A DNA stretch of 64,000 nucleotides, from NCBI RefSeq assembly GCF_029867415.1, contig NW_026705389.1:62001-126000 (forward strand), in the 5' to 3' direction. The position numbers and the translations under genes are program-made. The first letter of the stretch is position 1; each line of letters begins with the position of its first letter. Shown in pieces: positions 31,213-44,318 of the stretch. The notes beneath the pieces were generated by a model. That model was not told where the DNA came from. It searched no databases and worked only from the letters and a program-made list of their open reading frames with translations. This DNA comes from Vicia villosa (lineage: Eukaryota > Streptophyta > Magnoliopsida > Fabales > Fabaceae).

Positions 31213-33228
31213 ATGAACAAGAATAAAGGGGACACTGCACAATATGTCACAGCACTAACGAGTGCTTGTGAATCTGATGATGATTCCAGTGAAGATGAAT
31301 TAACCTTTGATGAGCTTGCAACCTCCTACAAAGAGATATATGCCAAAAGTAATGAAGTATGTAAGCAAGTGGAGAAGCAAAAGAGGCTCATAAAGGAGTT
31401 GGAAACTGAAAACAAAGAACATCTTGCAACCATATAGTCACTCAATGATGAGATCAACATGCTAAACTCCAAGATGGATCAAATGTCAAAATCTGTCAGA
31501 ATGTTAAATTCTGGAACTGACTCCCTGGAAGAGATACTGCAAATTGGACAGAGATCAGGAGACATGTCTGGAATAGGATTTGTGGGAAGATCAGAATCCA
31601 TCTTAGGTCTCAAAAGTCCAAAACCTGAAGTTCACGTTCCAGGTCGGATGTCTAGACCAATGTCACAACATCATAAGGACAGAAGGATAAATCATGTTAG
31701 GAGGAAATTTAATCAATGGAGATGTCATCACTGTGGAAGATTTGGTCACATAAAATCTTTTTGTTTTAGATTGTATGGCTATCCCAATCAGTTGCCTCAA
31801 AAGAAAACCAAGCAAAGCGCCTCAGTCAAGAAACAACAATGGGTTCTTAAAGGCATTGCCTTAATTTCTCACACTCCCCTGCGAGTATCATCAAAAGAAG
31901 ATTGGTATTTTGATAGCGGCTGCTCAAAACACATGACAGGTACAAGAAATCTGTTAATAGATGTCAATCCTCATTCCTCTAACTATGTCACGTTTGGTGA
32001 TGGAGGAAAAGGACAAATCCAAGGGATTGGAACTCTAGAATATCCTAAAGGTCCAAATCTAAACAATGTTCTTCTGGTAAAAGGACTAACTGTGAATCTA
32101 ATTAGCATCAGTCAACTGTGTGACCAAGGCTTCAATGTCAGATTCACCAAGAATGAATGCATTGTCACAAATGAAGACCATATGGAAGTCATGAGGGGCT
32201 CTAGGTCTAAAGAAAACTGCTACTTATGGGAACCTAGTATTTTAAACTGTTCCTCTAAAGACTCCATGACCAAGGAAGATATCGAGGAAAATCAACAAGA
32301 AAGATCAGTTAAAAATATAGCTGAAAATTTGAGAGAAGAATCGGATAAAGAAACATCTGCCAGCGATCTCACGGCCAGAGAACTTGCTATTATTCTCTCT
32401 AAAAACTATCTAAGGAATGAGAGACTATATGCAAGAATGTTAGGGGATAGAAGTACTTACACTCTCCTTCAAGAAGAAAACATAAGCCTTCGGTCAAACA
32501 TTGATGCTCTGAAAGAGAAGTTGTTGAACAAATCTCATAACAAGGATAAAGAAGTAAGAAATCAGACTTACTTGATGGAACAGACGATGCCTAATCATAA
32601 GATGCAACATAAAAGGCAACATCAAGAAAGGAGAAAATATTTCCCATATAAGAGATGCTATCAATGTGGCAGGACAGATCACTTGAAGTCCACATGTCCT
32701 GAAGCTCATGCTCTTACCAGAAGGATGATGTATCAACAGAGAAATACCTTAAAAGCTGAACCATATCTCCTCGAGCTAAGTGATGAAACTGAGCATCCAA
32801 GTTTAAATACAAAGATTTCAGGAAGAAAAATAAAATGTGTAAAAAGTAGAAGACCGTATCAAACTTCTAAAACTTGGTATGAAAGAAAAGCTGGAAATGG
32901 ATACGAAGAAGAGATATTCAAAACCTTCTTTATAAAAATTGAAGGTAAAAAACTAATGATGTCTGAATACAATGTCACTCAGAATGTCATGACATTGTAC
33001 TATGAGAGGGGTACTAATGTGTCAAAGAAGACCACCCAACTCATCGAAACCAAGCACATGGATACAACATGTCTCTCTCCCAGGAACCTTGCAGCTTACA
33101 AAGTTTTTATCATGAAGCATGAAACTTCTAAGCTACCAAGTGGAGACATCCTTTCTGAGAATCTAAGCACTCTTCAAATTGAAATCTTGATGAACAAATT
33201 AGGTATTTACTCCTATGAAGTGTTATAG
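31213..33228 (+). pseudogene. Truncated Gag-protease fused to a second zinc-knuckle module, one internal stop
   Basis: The frame is continuous except for TAG at 31435-31437. Residues before and after it form the coiled-coil C-terminal Gag of Maximus/SIRE elements (SSEDELTFDELATSYKEIYA). A CCHC knuckle CHHCGRFGHIKSFC begins at 31723. The aspartic protease start WYFDSGCSKHMTG begins at 31903, with the D-S-G active-site triad intact. Downstream, where integrase should begin, comes about 330 residues of coiled-coil and basic sequence with a second CCHC knuckle, CYQCGRTDHLKSTC (at 32656). This part is not typical of copia Pol. The 589-residue frame after the stop (31459-33228) is otherwise intact. 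The Gag N-terminus is absent. Confidence 0.7.
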
Positions 33229-33431
33229 CAATTACAGTGTCTAGGGAACTATTTTTTGTACAAAGAAAATAACTCAGATTTAATGATTGGTCAAAATTTA
33301 AATTCCCCCTCCAAGTACAACCCTTTCCTCTATTCCTTCATTCCCACTTCGCTGGTCTCTTACACTTCTCTCATCTCTCATCCGACAACAAAAATAACCA
33401 GACATTTAGATCGTCTCCAACATCTTCCTCA

Positions 33432-35390
33432 ATGTCTCAACAATCTATTCCTCAGTCTTCGTCAAAAATGACCACTTATGCTGCTCATGAACAAGACGCT
33501 TCCAATGCTCCCATTAACCCTAGTGAGATTATTGAAGTCACTCCTTTGCAGATGGTAACCCTTTTCGATCTCATAACAAAACGACCCAGAACAATGCATG
33601 CACGAAGAACCATAGAGACTACAAGAAGACCTAGGAATCCCAACTCTGGTCAGATTTCTCAATCGTCTGTCCCTTCCTCTAGGGAAGAGCCAACCAAAGA
33701 AGGCTCAAGGTATAATCACAACGCTATTGTCAAAATTGTTACCGAAATCCTAAATGAGGACAATGTTTCATCCAAGATCCCTGGTCCTAAGAATCCCGTG
33801 CTTCCTAAGTCAAATGTCATTGGGCATGTTAGTGACACCGCTGGCACCTATGTCCCAACAAATGATGAAATTAATGAGAATGTGCATGTGAGTGACAAGA
33901 AAAGAAATGATGTTAGTATTGATCACATTGAAATTCCTGATGGTGTTGGACACAATGAAGAGATCCCCAGCAATGTTTCTACTAACACCTGTGTAAATCA
34001 CTCTGAAAAGGGCCATGCTAAAGAAAAAGAACCAGAGAAAACTCAGACTGACAAGGTAATCAACCTTGATGATCTCTCTGACGATGACCTGGTTGCTTCC
34101 ATCAATCCAAGCATAGCCAGAAGGCTAATGAGGAGGGAAGGAAAGCAAGATGTAGCTGAGGTCTCTCTGAAAAAGAAGGCAGGGGCCAAGTCCGTTTCTG
34201 TTGGACCAAAGAAGGTATGGAGCAAAGTGGTGCCTAAGAAGAGAAAGGCCAGAAGCATTTCTGAGAATGAGTCAGATTCTGATGTTGCTGTGGATGTCAA
34301 TGACATTCATCCCAAGAAGAAGGTCTCTACTAGCAAGCTGGCTGCCAGTGTTCCTGAAGTACCTATTGATAACATTTCATTTCACTATCCCTCCAGTGTA
34401 CTCAGATGGAAATTTATCTATCAGAAGAGACTGGCCTTAGAGAGATAACTTGCTCATAATGCTCTTGAGTATGAAGAGATTATGAATCTTATTCATGAGG
34501 ATGGACTAATGAAGACTGTGACTCAACTCTCTAAGTGTTATGAAGTCATGGTGAAGGAGTTCATTGTGAATCTACATGAAGACTGTGGCAATAAGGAAAC
34601 TGAGGAGTATTTAAAAGTGTTTGCCAGAGGAAAATGTATTAACTTCTCACCCACTGTGATCAACAAATTTCTGGAAAGGTCAAATGAAGCTCAGCCAGAG
34701 CTGGAAGTGTTTGATAATCAAATGTGCAAAGAGATTACTGTTGGCCAAGTGAAGACATGGCCTGTCAAAGGTAAGTTGACTGTGAGCAAACTAAGTGTGA
34801 AGTATGCTGTACTTCACAGGATTGGAGCTGCCAACTGGGTGCTAACTTAACACAAGTCTACAATCTCTGCTCTCCTAGGTAAATTCATCTTTGCTATTGG
34901 TACTAAGTCCAAAGCTGATTATGGTACTTATATTTTTAAGCAAACCTTAAAGCATGCTGGTAGCTATAGTGTCAAAGGTCCCATTGCCTTCCCTTCCCTT
35001 ATAAACAATTTCCTAATATTTTAACTGACAAAGATTCTGTGTGCAAAAGAGCAAGTCCTTTAATTTTTCATCATAAGCTCTTCCAAGGAACTCATGTTCA
35101 TGATGTTAACACAACTTCGGCTGGACCATCAAAAGAGAGCACAATTATGAGTAAAACTGCCATGAATGCTATGCTCCGAGAGACCTGTAAGGATTTGGAG
35201 TCCAGAAAATTGGCTTTGAAAGATTAATCAGCTCTCTGGAAACGAGTGAAAATGCTAAATCTGCATATACTGCTGAGGAGGAACAGGGTGAAGATGATGA
35301 TGGTTCAGACAATCAGATTGAGAAAGAAGCCAGTCCTGATGATGGCACTGATAACAGTGTAGAACTCAGTAGCTCTGAGTCTGAAGACTA
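33432..35390 (+). pseudogene. Putative plant transposon protein ORF (PF20167-type) of Maximus/SIRE element
   Basis: The first 338 residues (33432-34448) are low-complexity, charged sequence (NLDDLSDDDLVASINPS, KKRKARS), ending at NISFHYPSSVLRWKFIYQKR. A TAA at 34446 interrupts the conserved domain. The same frame continues with KTVTQLSKCYEVMVKEFIVN, FARGKCINFSPTVINKFLER and LSVKYAVLHRIGAANW to a second stop at 34848. A frameshift precedes the acidic tail (35039-35390). This is the extra ORF found after pol in this lineage, sometimes called env-like. Its function is unsettled, and this copy is broken. Confidence 0.72.
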
Positions 35391-35691
35391 AAGCAAATGT
35401 GTATGGTAATCTTCCCTAGCATTGTTTTTTTCCAGAGAATACTTTGGCAACATTTCTGGTAAAAAGGGGGAGTAATGATATGGTTGGTTGAGACTGTAAT
35501 GATGGTTTTGTTTTGGTACTGTGTTTGTGTATTCGGGATGAATCTTTAGCTAACTGGTATGTACTGGTAAGCTGGTAAGCTACTTTTAATTCCACAATCT
35601 TCTTTATTTGTGTGTTTGTTCTCTGCTGCAAAGAATCTCTGATATCATGGTAACAGAATGTTTTAACCAAAAATTTGCCAAAGGGGGAGAT
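35391..35691 (+). other. 3' UTR and PPT of Maximus-like element
   Basis: This non-coding stretch ends in AAAGGGGGAGAT (35680-35691), a typical copia polypurine tract, directly before the LTR. Confidence 0.7.
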
Positions 35692-36566
35692 TGAAGGTGT
35701 TTTAAATTGGCGGTATTTTGTAATAAAACATTCCTGGTGTATGTACGTGGAATTATGCAGGATCGTATGTTTATGGATGTCATGCTTGATGTCTTGACAT
35801 TGGAATCTGACAGAAGTAGCTGTCATCTTTTAGTTGTGAGGTTTCCTTTTTTATCTCAGGTCTCTTTAGGAAACTATATATTGTGCGATGTTTGTTTTGT
35901 GCTAAAATCGATTGAATCACAAAGTATGTGATCATCCTGATAATATGGAAATTAGGTTTACATGGGTAACCCTAATTTATGTATGAAAGGCCCATGGCCC
36001 AAGTCCTTCTGCCAGCTGACTATATATTGATTGCAAATCCTACTTTCAGAAGCAGAGTTTTGTGCATGAAATATTATTAAACTCTCTGTGTTTCCATCGT
36101 GTGTGTTTCTTGTGATCCAAACAATCATCATGTTGATAATTGTTGTGGAGTAGTTTGTCTGTGACTGTGGATTGTGAAGAACTGTTGTTCTGTTTTGTTA
36201 CTTGTGATCCACGCTATTATCTTTGATGATTGCGTTGGAATTAGTTTGTGTTTTTGTTGTGTCACTCTAAGCTTTTAAGCACGAGTGTGTGACTCTTGAT
36301 TGAAGCTTTTAAGCAGATCAATGTGTGTTTTTGAAGTGTGTCTTCTATCTGTAATTGTTTATTGTGTATGTGTAATCACTGTTGTGATTGAGTGGAATGG
36401 AGATATTCCATATCTAGGTAGATTCTAGGTAGAAGGGTCATTGGGTAGTGATTAAGTGATAAGTTGTAAACGGGGGAGTTTAGCTTTGAATTGATACTAC
36501 TGATAGTGGACTTCATTCCTGGCTTGGTAGCCCCCAGAGTAGGTTGTTTGAACCGAACTGGGTAAG
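35692..36566 (+). repeat. 3' LTR of Maximus-like element, truncated at its right end
   Basis: It begins TGAAGGTGTTTTAAATTGG after the PPT and matches 30224-31090 from GCGGTATT onward. Similarity stops at GGGTAA, although the other LTR continues to about 31200. Confidence 0.72.
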
Positions 36567-38903
36567 GAATTTTCTAATTAACAAGTGTTTTCAAAAGTGA
36601 TGAGATCTCTAACCTTAAGATTTGATTTCATAGTGGTGTAATTTCAAGAATCCAAAGACTTGAAGACCAAGAAAATAGAGGAACTAAAAAGTTCATTTAA
36701 AGCTACTGAAGTCATAGTGATTGCTAAAGTAACTAAGAGGTTAGTTCAGCAAGCTCTGCAAGATCAAATGATGAAGAAAGATGCACATGAAAGGAAGTTA
36801 AATAATAATAGGCAAATAATGCTTCAATAGTGGATGTTGGTCAAACAATGGAAAATCAAAAGTTGATGATAAAGTCAGATTCTCCAAGAGAAAAGGAGGT
36901 TCTAGCCCGAATCAATCAAAGAAGAAGGAATTTGATAAAAGAAACGTGCAATGCTATAATTGTGAAAATTTTGGACATTTTTCTCATGAATGTTGGAACA
37001 ATAAATAAGGAAATAAGTGATGAACAGGCACAAATAACTCATGATGATGACTATGAATTCAAGGTAGTTTTTCATATTGCCACAACATGTGAAGGAACCA
37101 TTTTGTGTGAATTATGGTATCTTAACCTAGGGTGATCCAATCACATGATTGTATACGAGGAATGGATCACAAACCTTGATACGAGAAAGAAGACCAGTGT
37201 TAAACTTGCAAATAGCAATTTACCTTAGAAAGCATATATCTCATTGTAATTAAAGAGAGGATATGAATAAAGAAAGTGTTTGAAACCTACTATGTGTACA
37301 TGGGATTATGTTTACCTACTAAGTATAGGGCAACTGGTTAAAAATGGCTTTCCAATTACCATTAATGGTAATGCACTGCAACCGTTTGATCCACACAAGA
37401 AGTTGGTTATTAAGTCAAACTTATAAAATAATAAAACATTCTAATGCAACATTTAGATTAGAAAGGATGTGTGCATGTCACACATTGATGAACATGATTG
37501 GATATATCATATGTGGTATGGTGATCTAAATTATAGAAGACAAAGTGATTTGAGAACTAATAATTTTGTGTAATTCCTTTATAAACCTAATCCATACACA
37601 ATGATATGTGATACTTGTTTGAGAGGCAAGCAAAGAATGTTGGCTTTTGCATCAAACATGCCTAAGAGATCAAACGATGCACTAAAGGTGGTATATTCTG
37701 ATATATGTGGCACTTTTTAAGTATCATCACTAGATGAGAGCAAGTATTTCATCTATTTTGTTGATAAATGTGCCAAAATATTATGGTTGTATACCGTCAA
37801 GTTCAAAAGGGAAGTCCTTGAAGTGTTAAAGAAGTTCAAAACCTTTATTGAGCCGGGAGTGAGAAAGAAATAAAGGTTTTGATAACTAATGGTGGTAAAG
37901 AGTTTACCTCAAATGAATTTGATTCTTTTTTCATCAGTGAAGGAATTTTTCATTAGTTGTGATTTGATTTTAAATGAATAAAAAAACATGGAAGTTGCAT
38001 AACACATTAGGGAAAATAAGTGATATCAATCATTTTTTGTAGAATTTATTGAAAGTTAAGGATCATATGAAGTGATTGATGTTAAATACACTGAAGTTGC
38101 ACATAATGGACCAATAAAGACTCAAACTTGTGTGAGACCACCTAGAACAAGGCAAAATCCTAGTAGACTTGTAGATTGGGAAATATTATCTAGCAATATG
38201 TTCAGTATTAAAGCAAACTCATACATTTTCTATGCTAGATGATGATAAGTCAATTAATCATGATGAGGCTGTGAATACTAAGGTATATAAGGAGTAAATG
38301 ATGGAGAAACTCAAGTAAAAGGAAAACAATCACACATTGAATCTGTTTGATTTACTTAAGAGAAAGAAAACTATGAAGTGAATCTTTAAGGTTAAGATGA
38401 ATCTGGATGGAAAGGTTTGAGAACATAAGGCAAGGTTGGAAGCCATAGGCTTCTTGCTGAAATATAATATTTCTTATAATGAGGTGATTTATCATGTGGC
38501 AAGACTTGAGACAATTAGAATAGTTATGACAATAGCTAGTAGCGGAAGTTGGTCTTTGTATCACTCGGATGTAAAGTTTACATTCCTAAATGGTTCATTA
38601 GAAGAAACAATTTTTTATTCAACCACTAAGTTTTAAGGTAAAAGGCAAAAGGAATAATGTTATAAGCTGCAAAAAGCCTTATATGGATTAAAGCAAATCC
38701 CTAGAGCTTGGAACAAGAGATTTTACTAGTTTCAAATTTATTTGGTATTTATAAAAGGCGCTGTTGAGTATAATGTATATATGAAAAGTTTCAACCATTT
38801 AAGTATCATGATGATATACTTTTATGTAGATGAATTCCTCTTTACTGGAAGTAATAATCATAAATTAAGAATCTAAAGGAGAAAATGAAGGTTGAGCTTG
38901 AGA
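36567..38903 (+). pseudogene. Decayed Ty1/copia gag-pol relic
   Basis: Fragments occur in canonical copia order. Gag coiled coil (EELKSSFKATEVIVI) is near 36690. A CCHC knuckle (CYNCENFGHFSHEC) begins at about 36951. A protease start is near 37113, with the active D changed to N and a stop inside. The GAG-pre-integrase region lies at 37480-37700, and the integrase core near 37700-37930 reads VYSDICGTF then TNGGKEFTSNEF (D to N). RT is at 38380-38640 (HSDVKFTFLNGSLEE) and YVDEFLFTG near 38820 has DD changed to DE. Many stops, frameshifts and a deletion after integrase make it non-functional. It is the most degraded element in the window. Confidence 0.75.
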
Positions 38904-40568
38904 TGGCTCAAAAAATACCCAAGCGTAAGGAGAACTCAAAATACAATAGAGTCGCCACCAAACTTTATTTATTCCAATAGGAAAGAGAAAAATACCGATA
39001 AAAGCCTTAAAGAATGACGGTATGTTCGTCGCAACCAAATTGGATTCGGGAGTCAGTTATGCAAGAGGAAGGTATTATCACCCCTCACATATGTTGTATT
39101 CAACGGGACCCATTTAATTAGTTTTGTGATTGAATGTTAGCGTGATGTTTACTTGCGATCTTCTATTTATTGCAGATTATTTACAAAAGAAAGAAAAGGG
39201 AAATTCTTAAGTTTTTTATTAGTGAGCTCGACAAGATTTCAAAATCTTGTGCCTACGTATTCTCAAGTGAAATGGGAAAATAAGAGCTTCTTGATTCGTG
39301 GCAACAAATGTTTTTGGATTGGTGTATTTTAGTGAAAGATTTCTAGATTGCATTCGAGCGGAAAAACATTGCCTACCACCCAGTCATGGAAGTAGGGAAT
39401 GTTGTGAGTCCATCGCATTAGAATGGAAGAAACAAGATCCGGATTCTCACATATTGTGTTTTAATCACATTCGAGCACACAAAATTGTTAACTACTTGCA
39501 CATGAGAAAAATAAAGCTTTAGTTCGAGTTTCACATCAACATTGATAAAGCATCATTCATTTATGAAAAGTTTTCGGAGTCGCGCTAAGGCGAAAAAAGA
39601 GGTTTGATTGGTTATGATTGATGTTAGGAGGGAGACGAGTATACAAAAGGCAAGCTATATAATAGGTATCCAAACACTCGGGAAAAAGATAGGATATACA
39701 TCTATCTCATCATTTTTCATCCCTTTTATTGCAAAAAGTATTTGAATAGAATCGAATTAAAGTCCATGGATAAAGGTGAGAAATTAAACGACAAGCTATA
39801 ATACAGGTGTCCTAGTACTCAGAATAAAGGGACATACGTCCAATTATTACTTCTTCACCACTTAGAGCCCGTGGTATTCAACTGCATTTATTACATTTTT
39901 TGAACGGAAACGAGTATCCAAGCAACAAGCTATACATCTTGCACCCAAATAATTGGGGAAAAGGTATTACCTATGTCCATTTCGTCCTTTTTCATCCGGT
40001 TTACTGTGAAAAGATTTTAAGCGTTTTTTATTTAATCGGAAAAAAGAAACTTAATTTTGACCAAGTATTTGATTCGTACTTGTTTTGTAATTTACTTGAA
40101 ATTCGGCTTGATGTTGATTTTAGGTTGTCAACAAAAAAAATGCAGGCTGTAGCAAACGATTAATAACAACCAAAACCACCTTTGATGATTTTTCGAAAAT
40201 GGTTAAACGCGGCCGATCGGGATGAGTTAATAACCGAAATTGATTAGAAAAACGTGAAAACACGAATCCAAGGTCAAAAACGCATGAAATAGACTCGCAA
40301 TATGCGAATCAAGAAACTCAATATGTGACCTATATGAGTTCGATTTGGCCGAAATATGCATCCAATCGCAAAAATAATTACATATTAATTGATCAACGTA
40401 AAAAATCAATTTTGATGGTATATGAGTTTGCGCAAAGTGGTTGAGATTCATGATTTTTCCATTTTTTAGTTCTTGTGTTCATGAGAGCTTTTGAACCGAT
40501 TTTTTAGAAGTTTAATTTAAACATGTTTTCATGGAACTTATGATTGAAATAAGTTCCTTAAGCATGCA
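38904..40568 (-). mobile_element. Older Ogre-like LTR (minus strand), U5-side part
   Basis: Inverted U5 sequence with AGAGTCGCCA at 38948-38957 (the U5 decamer on the minus strand) and GAGGAAGGTATTATCACCCCTC aligns with the start of the better-kept LTR at 40569, but is clearly diverged. It interrupts the copia RT relic near 38904; the exact tip is uncertain. The LTR resumes at 44319-45601 after an insertion. The remaining sequence holds no gene. Short frames at 39298-39522, 39900-40163 and on the minus strand are not coding. Confidence 0.6.
40564..40568 (-). other. Target-site duplication ATGCA, left
   Basis: ATGCA precedes the LTR tip TGTCGCACG at 40569. It recurs at 44319-44323 right after the opposite tip GTGCAACA. 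Confidence 0.85.
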
Positions 40569-43500
40569 TGTCGCACGCTCGCGAAATGTGAACAGAGTCG
40601 CCACCAATATATTTATCCCAAAGGGGGAAAGGAATATCAGAAAACCTAGAATAAAGAAAGGATAAGAAAAGGTCTTGCGACCAAAGTTCGGGTAAGAAGT
40701 CGGTTACGCGAGGGGAAGGTATTAGCATCCCTCACGTCTGTGGTACTCCACAGGATCCACTTATGTTTGTTCTATTCTAAGGGTGTATAAATCTAAAGCT
40801 TAATTACTAAGGGAATGCATGCAAATGAAAGAAAAAGAAACACGGGGAAAATAAGGTTTATAAATAGTTGTGCTCGCTTAGGCCCCGCGACCCAATGCCT
40901 ACGTATCCTTTTCAGGAATCAGAGCGCCGTAGTTCGGCTCTTTAGTTTTTGTTTGTTTTTGTGTTTTTTAGTTGAACAGTTACATTCGCACTCCGCTGTT
41001 CGACCTCTGGAGTCTTAAGCTGGGAATGGAGCGGAAGTAACGTGTCCGATTAGGAGGAAGAATGCCCTGAAGGCAAGAGAAAGAATGCCTCGGAGGCAAG
41101 GGAGAGAAGAGAGAAGATTGGTTTGTGTTTTTTATGTAACTTCATGATGAACAAAACGCAATACAAGGTTTCGCACCACTTCATTACTTTGTTTAGGTCT
41201 GAGCCTTTATTAAGTGTTTTAAATGTTTTGGTTGGGTATTTTTTTAAGGGAATTTACTTTGCGATTCGAATCACATGAAAATGTATAATGATCGAGAAGC
41301 AGATTAGGGAATGAATCCCACTCACTTCTATCCCATTATGTAATGTTCGAGAAACAGATTAGGGAATAAATCCCACTCATTTCTATCCCATTAGTTAATG
41401 TTCGAGAAACAGATTAGGGAATGAATCCCACTCATTTCTCTCCCATTAAGTAGTGACCGAGAAACAGATTAGGGAATGAATCCCACTCATTTCTATGCCA
41501 CTAAGTGATTAAAAAACAGATTAGAGAATGAATCCCACTCATTTCTCTATCACTTTCTTAATGTGATCGCATCTCTATTTGTTAATGTTTTAATGTTGAA
41601 AGAGAAAAAGGAGAAGAAAACTAGCTTAAGATGAATAACTAGCCTAAGTGTTTAAAAGGGAATTTCTAGATCCTAATGTTATCATGGTTTCTACCTAAAG
41701 TTAGGAATTTAAGGAAAAAAGACTAAACCTAATAGTTATGGAGATTATAGGTCCTAAATCTAAAGGAATGAGATTACACGCACAAGCAAAGATCAAAATT
41801 ACAAGTAAAAATTACAAGTAAACAATGATACAAAATTGCACAAAAGCATAAAGTAACAAGTCAAAATATAGTACAAAATGAAGTAAAATACTATTATTTT
41901 TTATATTGATTTTTATGAGGGGAATTGAATTACAAATCAAGTAAAAGACTAAAACAAATAACCTAAAACTAATATTTTTTTAGTGATTATTTTTTTTATG
42001 TCTAAAATTGGATTAAAGTCTCAAAATTAATAGGAAAAATTGGTTTTTATTATTAAAATGTAAAGGAAATCTAGATTCTAAAATGAACAAGAATGTGAAT
42101 TCAGGGGGTGCATGTTGAAATGATGGTGCAGTAAGCAACACAGGCGCAGAGCCAAATAAGATCAAGGCCCAGGAACGTTTTTTTGTTATCAGATTTTGTA
42201 AAGTGCCAAAAATGGCGTTAGGGCCAATGGGGGTGACGAATAGCAAATCAGGCCCAGAGTTTTGTGTGTTTGATCCATGTGTTTCTACCATAATTTATCA
42301 ATTCATCAATTTCAATTAATCAGACTTTGCATTAGACCAAATTAACGTGACCAGATTCTTAATCGCTTCCTAATTAATGCAAGGTTTTCATGTTAATTAC
42401 AATTAATGTCAATTAATTATCATAATTTTCCAATGTTAACAAAAGGAAATAATGAAATAGAAAGAGGGATTAGGGCTCCTACTTGTGACGATTGGAATTC
42501 TCAGAGCTTCTTCTTCCTTCCTTGACGTGAACGGCGCGGCGGCGTGACTCTCCGATTGCTCTCTCTCCGTTCGTTTCTCGTTCGATCTCAACTCGATGCC
42601 ACTCCGAGCGAACGGCTAGTTCATGCGATGGAGATGATGAACGTTGTTGTTGTGGGCGCGGATTCGCGGATGAGTATCATGAAGATTGTTAAATCGTGTT
42701 TGAGACGAGAGCGAAGACGAAGATTGAAGTGTGGATGATGCGTGAACACGGTTCAGAGGAGGTTTGTTCTCTCTTTCTTCCGATTGCTTCTTCTTCTTCT
42801 TGAAATTCTGGCCCTTCTTTTGATTATTTCTGATTCTTCCGTTATTCTTTTCTTTTCTGTGGAAGCGTTGTTCTTCGTGGTTGTTTGTAGAGGAAGCGAT
42901 GAAGAACGTAGAGAGAGATTGAAGATGGTTCAGTGGTGGCTTTTTGATGAGTTGGGGAAGATAATGATTGAAGACTGAAGAAGCTTGCGTGTGGAGATTG
43001 AACAGAATAGAGAGGGAATTGGAGATGGATTAAGGTTCCACGAGGGAGTTTTGAAAGATGAAGAAGAAAGTGATGGTGTGAGTCTAGAGAGAAGGTGTAA
43101 GAGTTGAAGGTTGGTGGTGAAGAAAATATAGTGGTTAGCTATCTCTGATCTCTCTTCTTTTCTCTTGAATAATCTGTTCGGTTCCAGTTTCATTCTGTTA
43201 GAGTTTGTTATAAGATGGTTAGGAGATCTGTAATTGATTTTTGGAATTTAGAAAAGTTAGTTATCAGGGTATGTGAAGTTAGTTATGGTCTTTGAAATGT
43301 GTTTGGGTTATGTTATATGGCTGTGAATGGTTTGCTATGCAGGATGGTGTAAGTTGCAAGTATATGCAAGTGGTGTTTATTGTGTTCATTTGGTTTTGTA
43401 GTGTAGTCATGATATTGTTTTGTTTGGACGTGCAGGGCCTTTGTTCAATTTCATAACTGTTTTGGAAATGGCATGAGGTGGGAGTAGTTATATGGGACTG

Positions 43501-44318
43501 ATTTGATTTTGGTGTTTGAATGCAGCTTTGGGCTTGGCAGCAGCAGCCGTGGGTTTGACAGCAGCCTTAGGCTTGATGGCAGCAGCTCATAGTTAAGATG
43601 AAATGGATTAGAATGTCAAAAATGCATTTTTTTTTTGTGTAATTTGTGATCTCCATGTGATGTAATGGTGTATATGATGTGGAATAACTTTGTAGAATAG
43701 AGGGCTGTTACACTATGTAGTAGTAACAAAAGTTTGAAACTCATACTGTTATTTGTGAAACGTTGGTGTCTTGAATAAAGTTTAAACTCTTTCCTTCTTT
43801 CAATGTGCAATCTTGAAATAGAGAAAATTCAATAAGAATGATAAATAAAGGTATGAAGTCACCATGACTATAGTCAAAAGTCCAACCCATAGTTGGCTTT
43901 GACCAAAAGACAAGGTCTTTGCAAACAACTTTCTACAGTCTTCTCTCCCCAATATGCATTAATAACTAAAAGGCGTTTATGAACCTCTTTCTCTTCAAAC
44001 CAACACCATCGAAATCTCAAATTCAACGAGACTTGTCATAAGACTCGTCATAGGCTAACATTTTTGTCCAAGTGGATTCACCGAATATTGCATCAAACAA
44101 TTGTGTCCAACTCCATGGGGAAATCCTCTTGATTACTAAATAAATATGAAAGTAAACCTTGATTCAATTGATGTCCTTTGATCCATCATCACTGATTTAA
44201 TGAACCAATATTTATTCTTAATGAATGCATGATGTGTTAATGACCTAGTACGAATGATTGTAAAGCAATAAGCCAGATATGAATAAATTTAGATATGGGC
44301 AAATTTTGGGGTGCAACA
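40569..44318 (-). mobile_element. Ogre-like LTR of array unit 1, solo-LTR configuration
   Basis: This 3750-bp minus-strand LTR has tips TGTTGCACCCC (right end, inverted) and CGTGCGACA (left end). Both sides carry ATGCA TSDs, so it is in solo-LTR form inserted in the older LTR. It contains a 55-bp minisatellite, the inverted U5 decamer (40594-40603), and pyrimidine/purine-biased leader-like sequence at 42480-43200. Short frames in it repeat in all units because the unit repeats; none has coding character. Confidence 0.88.
41288..41562 (-). repeat. 55-bp LTR minisatellite, 5 copies
   Basis: Units are marked by CAGATTAGGGAATGAATCCC at 41300, 41355, 41410, 41465 and 41517. The last unit differs from its counterparts in units 2 and 3 (AAAAACAGATTAGAG versus GAGAAACAGATTAGGG). 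Confidence 0.85.

Larger units (their letters stand above)
30224..36566 (+). mobile_element. Defective Maximus/SIRE-like Ty1/copia element
   Basis: Partial LTRs at 30224-31200 and 35692-36566 flank a gag-protease frame and a PF20167-type ORF. Integrase, RT and RNase H are missing. The left LTR was split by the Ogre array. The right LTR stops about 120 bases short compared with the left one, at a junction with another copia relic. The PBS is reduced to TGGTA at 31206, so the 5' leader and the N-terminal gag are deleted. Confidence 0.75.

Noticed and set aside
42544..43193. Frames of 64, 78 and 87 residues in the tandem-unit LTR (both strands)
   Set aside because: Purine/pyrimidine-biased leader-like LTR sequence; overlapping frames on opposite strands, low complexity, no family. 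Their repetition at +9417 follows from the tandem unit.
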